Below, piece by piece: positions 1 through 12,100 of a stretch of 26,486 nt of DNA (positions are counted from its first letter, which is position 1; each line of letters begins with the position of its first letter). Made by a program: the position numbers and the translations under genes. The DNA lies in the NCBI GenBank assembly GCA_003568945.1, contig BDIP01000026.1, forward strand, positions 16,361 to 42,846, in the 5' to 3' direction. Below the pieces are notes generated by a model that saw only the letters and a program-made list of their open reading frames with translations, had not been told where the DNA came from and made no database searches. This DNA comes from Kipferlia bialata. Lineage: Eukaryota; Fornicata.

Positions 1-142
1 GGGGGCCCCTCCATCCTTTCTCTCCCCCCCCCCCCCCCTTTAACTCCAGGGCTGGTGCCTTCATTCATATGTAGTCGTATTATATCCGTATTTAGGTCTC
101 CCTCTCCCTTTCTTCCTCTGTCTCTCCCCTCTTAACCCCTAG
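1..142 (+). other. Partial intron at contig edge
   Basis: This is the 3' part of an intron. It holds a 15-nt C run (24-38), a first acceptor TTAACTCCAG ending at 49, and the acceptor TTAACCCCTAG ending at 142 that I use for exon 1. The bases after the first acceptor (from 50) weakly resemble the start of exon 1 at 143, a spacing of 93, so this may be a decayed exon-edge copy. No coding exon can be supported here. Confidence 0.5.
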
Positions 143-2024
143 GACTGGCAACTCCATTTGCCCCCCTCCCATGTTAGGGGTGAGACCCTCATAGCGCTTG
201 TCACATACAGTGGCTATCATCAGGATATGACAGTGTACGTATATCTATATATATATAGTATATATGAAAATATGTGTTCGTATATGTATTTATATATACT
301 TATATGTATGTATAGAGTACTGGTGTGGTTGAGACATTCAGCACTGGCCACACACAGTGGGGCAGAGCGTGATATGGCAACAGTGTATGTATACGTACAT
401 CTACATTCTCTGGTAATATCACCTCTCTCTGTCATTGGCTCTAGCTCTCTCTTCCTGATAATCAGCGGCCTCTGCTATTTAATATGTCATTATTATTGTC
501 TGTGTATTCAATGGTCATCTCTATCTCTCTCCCCCTGACCATCAGCAGTCTAACATTTACTGCTACTAGTGGTGAGCTGGAAGTCCCACTGGAGAGGGGA
601 GGGGAGATTAGTGGAGGGGAAGGGAGAGGGGGAGAGGAATGGTTGTCGGAGGATATCGGGGACATGTTCTCAGAAGGTATGATATGAACGTATATATATA
701 TGTATCCTCATGTGTTGGTAGCGACGGATATATATATATACTTATACAGAGATAGAGAGACGGGACATGCTGTCAAATGCAATTTCACATTGTACACTAC
801 TACTATGTCTCATTTCACGTTAGTCCCACACCAGGATTCTATACTGTCTCCCTCCTCGTAGATGGTGTACCCCTAGGAGTAGAGACATCATTCCACGTGT
901 ATGAAGTTCCAGAGTGGGAGGGGGGGAGAGAGGGGGAGAGAGAAGAGTTAAGAGGACTATATGTCAAGGTATCAAACGTATTCAATCACTGTATTTACAA
1001 TTTGATGTGTAATGTGTGCGTAGAGTGTATATGGTGCGTAGTGGGAAGAAGCAGTGGTACGTGAGGAGTATTGTATATTTCCCATAATTGTTATGTGTTT
1101 ATCTCTTATGTCCAGGCCGGGGCATTGGGTCTTGATCTCCACTCCATGCCCTACACACATTTCATACTCATACGCTCTCTATATATCTATGCATATATCT
1201 AATTGTCAGGCTGTTGCTCTAGGATTGGTGCCTATACAATACTGTGTATAGTTATATTATACTATATATCCATAGAAGTATGTGTCTATTTTCAGGCCGT
1301 GGCATTGGGTCTCGACCCCCCCGCCATACCTACACGTCATTCATACACATACCCTCTCTCTGTATATATACTCATATCTAATGGTCAGGCCGTGGCATTG
1401 GGTCTCGATCCTCACTCCGTGTCCTACACATATGACACAGAGAGAGGGGAGATTGTGGTATCCCTACAAGAAGAGAGAGAGAGTGGGGAGGCTGGAGAGC
1501 TCTACCCAGGGTTTGCTGAGGTATGCTACTTACCCTGCCCCTTCATATATTCAATGTCTTTGATTCTGACAATCTCTCTCCTCTAGTTACTAGTGATCCG
1601 AACTATTCTCAGTTAGTGTCAGAGCAGTGGCCCTCTTCTTGTTGAACTCTCTCTCTCCCTATCAATCTGATTCTAGGTCAAGGAAACAGATCCTTTGCTT
1701 GTCGGTGTCTTTGACCCTGACCATACCAAGATCACAGTCACATCGGACACAGCAGATGACCCAGTATCCATCTCTATCGACCTAAAGTGAGCACTATTGT
1801 GATCTATATATACTATACACTATTAGTACTCTGTCGAACTCAAGAAGATATATCAGTGTAAGAGATTGATGTTCTCATGCATCTCTCTCACTCTCTGCCT
1901 TTGATACCTCTCCTTATCGACCTATATACATATAAATATATGTGTGTGTGTGTGTGTAAGTTCTTGTACTCTCTCACCTATATACATGTACATGGTGCTT
2001 CTGACTCCACAATAAATTCACTCT

Positions 2025-2064
<40 letters not shown>

Positions 2065-3627
2065 TCACCTTAGGGATGGTAATGGTGATCGCATGCTGCC
2101 CGACCATACCGTGTACATCAGGGTATGTATGTGAATGCATATACGTCTATCATGTGTCTCAATTATGGATCTGTGGGTACGTAGTGGAGAGTTGACATGG
2201 ATATCCTAACCCTAGGTATTTTGGTCCAACCTGAATAACTACGGAGGCTCCCACTTGTGTGAGTACTCTGTTGATACAGAGAGATGGACCCCTGTATCTG
2301 AAGTGAATGTGACATCGACAGGGAACTTCTTCCTGTTCATCATACTGGATGGGGTCTTAGAGGTAAGAGTGTATTTGTATATGGTATATGTATATATATA
2401 TTCTGACCCCCTAGGCCACCACCACCATGGCTGGCTTCTCCCATAGTCACCATCTCCTACACTATATGTTACTACGTAATATGTATATATACCCACTAAC
2501 CTCCCAGGCCACCACCACCATGGCTGGCTTCTCCATCACCCATGGAGTGGCAGTGGAGGAGTTCAGTACTATACTGGAGGTATTTGTCGCATGTGTTTAC
2601 TCATCTGTATGTATTCATATATAAATATATAAGGGTGACGTATACATCACACATGGAGTGGCAGTGGAGGAGTTCAGTACTATCATAGAGGTATTTGTCG
2701 CATGTGTTTACTCATCTGTATGTATTCATATAGTAATATATAAGGGTGACTTATACATCACACATGGAGTGGCAGTGGAAGAGTTCATTACCATATTGGA
2801 GGTATTTGTCACATGTGTTTACTCATCTGTATGTATTCATAAAGATATATATAAGTGTGACTTATACATCACACATGGAGTGGCGGTGGAGGAGTTCTGT
2901 ACTTTCCTGGAGGTATGGTATGGTCTATGGCTATTAACATGGACACAATAATATGTTTGTATCATCTACAACTATATATATATACATCACATGGAGTGAC
3001 AGCGTGGGGTTCAGTACGAGGTGTGACGATGTACACTTGCCTAAGACTTCCCCTTCCATCTCTCTCTCTCATACACACGACTTCTAACTGTGGAATACCG
3101 GGACCTCTTCACACGTTTTCCTTCGTTCTCACTCTACATATTGAATTGTTCCCACTGTAATATTTACTATGTATATATTTGAAGTATTCTGTCTTTCACT
3201 AGGACAACCTCACCGCTATATACTTTGCTCTCTAACTCCAGACTAACCTCACTGGTCATGAGATTGGCACAGACCTGACTCTGTCCGCAGAGATGAAGGA
3301 TGCATATGAGAACAAGGCATGTGTATGTCTCCCTCTCTGTGTACTTATATTCATTCATTTTCCGCACCTCACTATTAGGTCAAGACTGGAACTGTCTCCA
3401 TTGAGATTGTGTCCAACGATGCTGGGTATACTGGACTGACATCAATGGAAATGGAGCAGGTACACTTATGGATATATGTGTAATATTTGTTTTGTTCCTA
3501 TATCTTATATATCAAGACGTTCGTGCCACGTACTTTACCTCTCTCTACACATTTGTGTCTCTTTGTCTGAATACATCAATTCATTATTACTATGTATTGG
3601 ATGCCGGTGCCACCTGGATATCACTCC

Positions 3628-3665
<38 letters not shown>

Positions 3666-6131
3666 ACTCTCTTCTATCTAATGTAAAGGACGCCGGGGCC
3701 AACTTGGAGGCCCCTCGGTCTCTTATTCCTCTTATATATATATGTATATATTAGTATTCATACGTTATAGTCTTATCCGTTAGGATGCCGGTGCCACCTG
3801 GATGACCCGTGATCCAGTGGCATGGGGGGCTGTACTGCTATTACCAGGGACATACCAGCTGGAACTGAGGTATTCGGCATTCACCCTCTGTTTTGTTGGA
3901 GTTGAGTAATGTAGGAATTACATCCGCATGATAGTGCGTTCTCATAATCCACACTGTTGCTGATACAAAGTGTGGCACCCTAATAGGAACTACTGACATC
4001 AATAACTATATTGGTGTTCTATTTATATAGAAGTGTCACTATTTACCTACAGGTTCGGAGGCGTTCTCATGGGCACTGCCGCCCTGTTCCTCGTGGCCCC
4101 ACCCCACGAGGCCAGTTGCAGCATATCCACTGCCAACACAGTGGCACACGCTGCTGGGGAGGCGCTTGTCATTGAGGTAAATGATGCATACATGGTGTTG
4201 TTGAGTACATAGTGGGGTACATACTCCATTTCCATTGCCAATACAGTGGCACACGCAGCTGGGGAGACACTGGTGATTGAGGTATGGGATGCATATGTGT
4301 ATACTGTTGAGAGTCCAATTCACTACTAGGTCAGCACATACTCTTATAGTAATTTTCTGATCCAACCTCACCCCAGGCCACTCTCATGGATGTCTATGGA
4401 GATCAAGGAGGGCCAGGTACTTATACACCGTCCTGTGACTATCCATTTTCCTATTTCTGTATTTGTAGAGTCTCACCTCCAGGGGCCCTGTGGGTTGTCA
4501 ACCTGGTCATCCCCACATACACTGGGTCAGAGTCAGTGGCCATGTCCTATGTGTCAGGTATACATCAACGTCACTATGTTACGTAGGTCTATCCCGTACA
4601 ACAATATATTTTCGTGATACCATAGAAGAAAGGTATACTCGTATGTAGTTACTCCGTAGCCTTACTCCCAGGCTCCACTTGGCAGACTGGTGACCTGGCC
4701 AGTGCCCTCACTGCTGTGGGTAGTTACGACATGTACTTGGAGGTATATACAGTACACTATATGTACTCTATTAGTACTGATACTGATACTACCGTGTGTA
4801 GTCCTATATTCTATGAATTCTCCTAATGATCAGGCCGATGGCACCGCATACACAGGCACCACCGAGACACTGACAGTGGTTGCCGGGACAGCCTATACAG
4901 ATGCATCTAACCTGGAGGCATACTCATACCTGGTACGCGACTCTCTTCCCTTCCTTCAACATATTGTTATCGTGTAGATATATTTGAGTCTGACCTTCAG
5001 ACAGACCTAGGTGACCAAGTGGCTGGTGTCGCCATACCCTTCAGTGCCCATGTACTAGATGCATACAGTAACACTGTTGTGTCAGACACAACAGTGAAGG
5101 TGCTGGTCACCGATGGGCCTTCACTAGTAGGTACACAATGTCACATATTTGATATACCACAGCCAGTTAGGTTCATCGTAAGAAGTTGACTAGCCCTCGT
5201 CGTCTGCACTGTAGGTATGTAATATCACTCTTACCACACAGATCAACACATAGCCCTTACCTGGGATGGCACAGTCTATGACCTACCCACGGTGCACTCA
5301 GAGATGGACGTGTTTGTGACGCCAGGTACTACATACGACACATTCCTGTATACCCACCATCACATGTGTATTGTCACGCATAGATGAACGTGTATGTTGC
5401 ACCACGTACTTAGAACTGAGTTCACAATTACACCTCATATATACCTTCTCAATCCAGGCACCTACAGTGTCAAGCTAGAGGTCCAGGGTACTATCCTCGA
5501 TGACACACTGAGGACATTCACAGTGCTAGTGTACGTGTCATATATATATATATTGTCTTGGATGCTCAGCCATTAATCTCTACTACTCTTCTGACTCCAT
5601 ACATGGCATTGTCTAGTAGTGTGATTATTATGTATGTGTGATGTATGTATATCTGACCATCAGGGGCCCCTACTACTACGACATGACCATCACCTTCACC
5701 CATGTCGTGACAAGTACAGCATATGTGTCATGTGATGCCAAGACCCTCTCTGCCAATGTCAGAGACATGTGTGGGAATGGTACGTCTCCTGTATATCTAT
5801 GATGTGGTATATGCACACTTACCCCAGGTATTGACGACGCTGAGGTGTCCCTGAGTATCCAGTCTGCACCTGCCCTCTATGATGGAGCAACTGGTCCATA
5901 CACTCTGACACACACAGAGGGTGTAGATGCTGATGGTCTGTACACGCATGAAGTGGCATCAGTATATGACTTTGATGAGGTAATACACTTTATACTGTAT
6001 CGCCTATACTATCCGACGTGTCAACTATGTGGAGCACTAACTTCAGATAGGCACCTACACTGTGATGCTCACCATTGGAGGCGTGGATGTAGGGACAGCT
6101 GACCTCACAGTGACACAGAGCGAGTACTCAG
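143..6131 (+). CDS. Exons 1-22: intron-rich N-terminal Ig-like part
   Basis: Exons: 143-234, 546-676, 835-968, 1389-1520, 1677-1786, 2074-2122, 2216-2362, 2508-2579, 3242-3316, 3379-3459, 3784-3869, 4053-4176, 4377-4416, 4471-4557, 4672-4742, 4834-4932, 5001-5130, 5242-5325, 5458-5530, 5664-5779, 5828-5979, 6047-6131. Together they give 723 residues. Domain hallmarks match the downstream repeat: HEIGTDLTLSAEMKDAY (exon 9), HAAGEALVIE then ATLMDVYGDQ (exons 12-13), QVAGVAIPFSAHVLDAYSN (exon 17), TLSANVRDMCGN (exon 20), and domain ends such as GFYTVSLLVDGV (exons 2-3), TGNFFLFIILDGV (exon 7), GTYSVKLEVQG (exon 19) and IGTYTVMLTIGGV (exon 22). These are filamin-type Ig-like sandwiches, more diverged than those in exon 23. 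Exons 3 and 2 also encode Glu/Gly-rich low-complexity stretches. Exon 9 probably ends at a GC donor. Some edges (exons 1, 2, 14) rest mainly on phase. Confidence 0.75.
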
Positions 6132-9100
6132 GTGTGATATTTCAATGCAAATAGGGCATATACGCTAGTGTGGTATTCAATGTATGGTAATTGCCCCTGC
6201 CTCACCCTCAGTGGCCCACTCCACCATCATCTGCAACTGTCCGAACGTGGCTGGGTCTGTCGATGACCTGTCTGTGGATCTACGCGATGCCTGTAACTAC
6301 GCGATTCCAGATGGTCGATATACTGTTGGCCTCAACATCAAGGACTCTGACGGTGTTCTTGTCCTGGCCCAGCCCTGTCAGTACGATACTGGTGTATACG
6401 TACCAGCCACACCTATTACACTCACAGAGTCTGGTGATTACACGGCTACAGTCACTATTGGCGGTACCCCAGAGGAGGGCATTGTCGATACTGTCACCAT
6501 CACCACCGGTCCTGCAGTAGATGGCGCTGCATGCTACATAGACTCCTATGGAGAGATGGAGCAGATAGCTGGGGCAGACATCGAGCTTGTGGCTACCCTC
6601 CATGATGCGTATGGCAATCCCATCGTCACAGATGTCGTGACGATAGAGGTTGTCTCCTCTCCCACTGGTGAGACCATGTCGATAGCCATGTACTATTTTG
6701 GGAGTGGGGACTATCAGACTGTAGATGGCCCCACTGCCACTGGTGCTCTACTGTCTAAGGCAGGGGACTACACACTTAGACTCAAGGCTGCTGGGGTGGA
6801 GCTACTCACCACTGATGTCGTGCTGCCAGTGGTTAGTGCCCCTGCCTCTGTCGTTGACTCTGGTGACCACACACACGTAGTCACACATAGTGACATTGTG
6901 GCTGGTACCACTGCCACTCTATCAGCTGTGGTAGAGGATGCATATGGGAACCACCTGTCCACTCCTGCTGTATATCTGTACATGGTATCTGGTGAGGCAG
7001 GTCCATTTGAGATGGTGTATGACACAGACGCATACTACACAGATCTCCCTCCCTCTCTGCTGATGGAGAGTAGAGACCTCGTGTTCTACCTGAAGCTTGA
7101 CGCGGTAGAGTACACTGGCTACACGTACACGCAGGCTGTGGTACCTGCATGTGTTGATGCGGCCCACTCCTCTCTCGACGCTGTATCAGGGCATGTTGCA
7201 TGTACAGCATTGACCCTCAGTGCCACACTAGGAGACATATACGGCAACCTCCTCACCATAGCCACAGATGTAGTGGTTACAGTGCTAACTGGACCCACAG
7301 CAGAGTATGTACCCACTGGTCCTTACACGCTCTCTTCCGCCGGTAGTGGTGTATTCTCCCTTGAGGTTGCCGACAATACCGACTTCGGAGAGGCTGGCTC
7401 TTACGACATATCCCTCTCTGTAGATGGAGGGTATATAGGTGTGGCCACTGTGGAGACTGTAGTCGGCACCTGTGGGAGCACTTTCAGCTCTATCACTGCT
7501 ACTGATGGTACTATCAGTCCAGGTGCTGATATTACAGTGGCAGCAGTAGTGGAGGATGCGTGTAGCAATGCTATTGTGAGTGGGTCCACTGTGGTTGTGT
7601 ATGGATACGGACCAGACGCCGTTGACGTCCTCTATGCCACTCTAGCCTTCACCTATGACGCTGATTCTGGGACATACCTCCCTAACCATGCGGTATCAGT
7701 AACTGTGTCCGGCACATACACCCTAGTGCTGGAGGTGGATGGAGTTCTATACCCAGACATCAGTGAGACCATTGAGATTGGACACGATACAGCCGATGCC
7801 TCCAAGTGCTCTATCACTAGCACTGGAGATCTCTCTGCCCATGTAGCTGGTACCACCCTTCTACTGGAGGCTGAGGTGCTGGATCAGTACGACAACCCTG
7901 TCACTACAGGAATAGTCACCCTAGAGATGACATCATACCCTATTGACTATAGTGGTGGTACCTCAGTAGCTATGGAGTGGACCAGCGGTGCTCTATACGA
8001 CAACACAGCTGCCTCTGCAATAGTCGGTAGTGCACTGACTGTACCGGGTGACTATGTCTTTACTCTCGGCTACGAGGGGTCTAACCTTTCCACAACTGCT
8101 ACCGTTACTGTGGTGCCTAGTGCTGCTGCAGCTAATGGCACGGCAACATACTCTCACCTTGACACACCTGCCTCAGAGCTCGTGGCTGGGACTCCTCTCA
8201 CACTCACTGGCACTGTTCTCGACACATACCTCAACGAGATCACTAGTGGTACAGTTGTGGTCTCTGTGACTAACGGTCCTGTGGGTTATGCAGCTGCGGT
8301 ACCAGGGTCACCCTATGCTATGACCTATGATGACATTAGTGAGTACTGGGAGGTTACCGTACCTGACACTGAGTTCCATACCACTGGTGCTTATACACTG
8401 GGACTGACTGTGGAGGGTATTGCACTATCCATACCGACATGTCCCCTCACCGTGGTGCATAGTGGTGTGTACAGTGATGGGACTCCATCATTCACCCACA
8501 TACCCGCTATCACCAACCACAGTGCCTGCCAGGAGGTCACTATCTCTGCTACACTACTGGACCAGTATGGTAACTCGATAGAGGATGCCAGTACCGTAGA
8601 GGTGGATGTCACGTCTAGTCCCGACGGCTATACATTTGATAGTGTTATGTACACACTAGTCCATGACAGTGGTGGACTGTACAGTCACACTCTGGCTGAC
8701 ACCACCCACTTTGGAGTTGTGGGGGCATACACTCTGACCCTTACTGTGGACTCGGTACAAGTGCCTCTGGTGTCTGGTAGTGTCACCACAGTACCTGGCT
8801 CCTTGTCACCGAGTGACAGTACTCTCACACTGCCAAGTGGCACTATCAACCCAGACAATGCTGTGACACTCACTGCCACCTTGCTGGATGCATGTGGTAA
8901 CAATCTTGACGAGGCTGTCGTAGCAGTAGTCATTACTGATACAGACGGTGCCACTGTATCCACCCATGCCACAACATATAGTGCAGGGACTAGTGTATAC
9001 ACATCCACTGACCCAGTTGTGGTATCTGCGACTGGAGACTATACAGCCACCCTCAGTGTAGACACTGTCCTGGTTGATATATCCCAGGCATTCTCAGTTG

Positions 9101-12100
9101 GACATGGGGCTGCCCTCGACACTGCATGCTCCATCACCACAACTGGACTCTCTGATCACGTGGCTGGCACTGACCTTGTGCTGTCAGCGACTGTCACTGA
9201 TCAGTATGGCAACCCAGTGACCACAGATACAGTGAGTATCGACATCATTGGGGACATACCTACTGGCTATAGTGGAGCTACCTCCTTCACACTGGCTGCA
9301 CCTGTCGGTAACCTACACACTGCTGTCACCTCTTCTGCTGACCTCGGTGCCCTACTCACTGTGGCCGGTGCCTACACGTTACAGCTGACCGTGGAATCTG
9401 TCCCAATGCCATCTGCCGAGACTACTCTGACTGTAATACCTGCAGGGGCATATGCTCACGGCACCACTACCTACACCCACATTATCGAGCAGAGTGACAT
9501 CAGTGCTGGTGAGGCTGTCACTCTTGGCGCCATTGTGTGTGATGTGTATGGCAATGCTGTCACTCTCCAGATCGTCCATGTTGAGGTCGAGACTGGACCG
9601 GTAGGCTTTGCTGCTCCCACCCTATATGAGCTTGCCTACAGCTCCGATGACAGTAGATACACAGCAACCCTGGCTGCTGACGTGTTTGTTGCTACCGGAT
9701 CCTACACGATGAGTCTGACCGTAGACGGTGCCACTCTGTTGAACACTGGGTCATCCTTCACTGTGGTGCCTGCTGCTATCTACAGTGATGGTACAGATAC
9801 ATACACGCACCTGGTCTCCATACCAGACCACCAGGCCTGTACAACTGTGAGTCTAGAGGCGCATGTCACAGATGCATACTCTAACCCGATCTCAACAGCC
9901 ACTGATGTCACTGTGACCGTCACCGCTGCCCCTGACGGTTACACGATAACGGATACCTACACTCTAGTGTATGTGTCTGGTAGTGAGTACTCCTATGAGA
10001 TCCTGGACACTTCTCACTTCGGAGTGGAGGGTGAGTACGCCTTGACCCTCTCTGTCGGAGACCCTGCCGTAAACTACGCGACTGCTACCCTATCGTCTGT
10101 CCAGGCCGGGTTTGATGCCTCTGCTAGCTATATCACTGGACCTGGGAGCACCCAGAACCCAGATGATACCGCTGACATTAGAATCACTCTAGCAGATGCC
10201 TGTGGTAACCTCATCACCCATGGACACTCTGTTGAGATGAATATCTACGCGTGTACCGACCTTGCCACCCCACTGGACACGCCTACCTTCAGCTACGATA
10301 GTGATGTTCAGTGCTACAGACCAACTAGTGACCTGTACATCACTGCGTCTGGGTACTATGTACTGAGGCTAGTGCTAGACACAGTTGAGGAGGCGGTACT
10401 GTCCTATCTCAATGTGGGGCATGGAGCCGCAGATGAGGCACTGTGTACTCTCACTGTGGCAGGGAGTTCGTCTCACGTGGCTGGCACTGAGTTGGACGTT
10501 TCGTCCACTCTACGCGATCAGTACAGCAATGCAGTGACCACGGGTCCTGTGACTATGAAGGTCTTGTCTGGACCGAGTGGGCACAGCGGGGCCACGCAGT
10601 TCTCCATGAACCACACCGCTGCTGGTGTGTATACCCCTGCCCTACCAGCTGCTGATATCGGCGCTACCTTCACGGTGGTCGGTACATATGCCCTTGCCCT
10701 TGTTGCTGACGGAGATATACTCTATGAGACAGGGATCGACCTTGTTATTGTGAATGCACCCGCCTATGCAGATGGGACTACAACATACACCCACCCTGAT
10801 CTCTTGCCAGACATAGTGGCAGGCAGTGCATTCTCAGTCACTGCACCCGTCTACGATGTTTACGGCAACACCATATCCGATCAGGATCTAGAGATAGAGG
10901 TCACTTCAGGTCCTGGTGGTATTGCACTGCCAGGTCCATTTGTGATGACATTCGATGTTACTCGGTACCGTTGCAATATCGAATCGGGAGTATTCACTAT
11001 TGCTGGAGACTATACTCTCCAGATGGTGGTTGAGGGTGTATCCCTGACTGATACAGAGTTTGATCTGACTGTGGTCTCTAGTGATGTCTACTCGGACGGC
11101 ACTGACACCTACTCCCGTGTAGTGGATGTGACTGATCACTCTGCGTGCTCTACCACAACACTAGATGTGGTGTTGACAGACCAGTATGTCAATGTAGTCA
11201 CTAGTGCGTCAGGTGTAGTAATGAGGATAGCCAGCGATGCTGTCTCCTACCCTAATGGCTATACCTATGCCAGTGCAGAGTACTACCTCCACCATATCGC
11301 TGATGGTGCATATACCTACACGGTCCCAACACCTGCACACTTCGGTCTCGTTGGGGAGTACACACTAACACTGGATGTTGGTGGAGTAACTGATGTTGCT
11401 ATCGGTACTGTCACCACTGTTGCATCAGCCTATGATGCTGATTTCACCTCAATGTCTCTCCTGACTCCCACTGTTGATCCTGAGACACCTGTGGAGGTAA
11501 GAGTGGAGATCGCTGACTCCTGTGGGAACCCTCTATCCTCTGGATACACAGTGTCTCTGATAGTGACTGATGCTACTGGAGCAGAGGTGTCCCATGATCT
11601 TGTGTATGATACAGAGGCCTCATTATACACACCAGCCACACCCGTGCTACTCACAGCGGTGGGTGTCTACCCATTATCCCCTGTTGTGGATGGTATTGTA
11701 GTACCTGGTGTCAGTGAGTCTGTGACAGTGCGACATGGGGTGGCAGACACCCTGTACAGCACTATAACAGGACCATCTCTCTCTGCACACACGGCTGGTA
11801 CTCCACTAGAGATTGCAGCCACTGTGAGAGACATGTACAATAACGATGTGACCAATGGAGTGGTCTCTATCGAGGTGACAAACGGGGACTCGTCACAGAC
11901 AATTGGGATGACATACACAAGCGCTGGAGTGTACACAACGGTGGACTCTGCCGCTGATCTCGGGTCGGACTTCGTTGTTGCCGGGACATATACCATCGAG
12001 CTGATTACTGCAGCTACTGGTGTTGTCTCTGGTTGCACAGAGGACCTTGTTGTGGTGGCAGCTTCTCCATATGCTGACTCTACTTCATCTTACTCCCACA

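Noticed and set aside
1-40. C-rich ends as telomeres
   Set aside because: Plain homopolymer C at both ends with no short telomeric repeat unit; better explained as intron pyrimidine tracts.
2542-3010. Regular array as a CRISPR
   Set aside because: Units are directly derived from the adjacent exon/intron junction, have no alternation of constant repeats and unique spacers, and the genome is eukaryotic.
6184-6211. ATG at 6184 as the start of a 2,750-residue gene
   Set aside because: It lies inside the intron 6132-6211; the upstream exons continue the same Ig-like domain series in phase and the acceptor CTCACCCTCAG at 6201-6211 is good.
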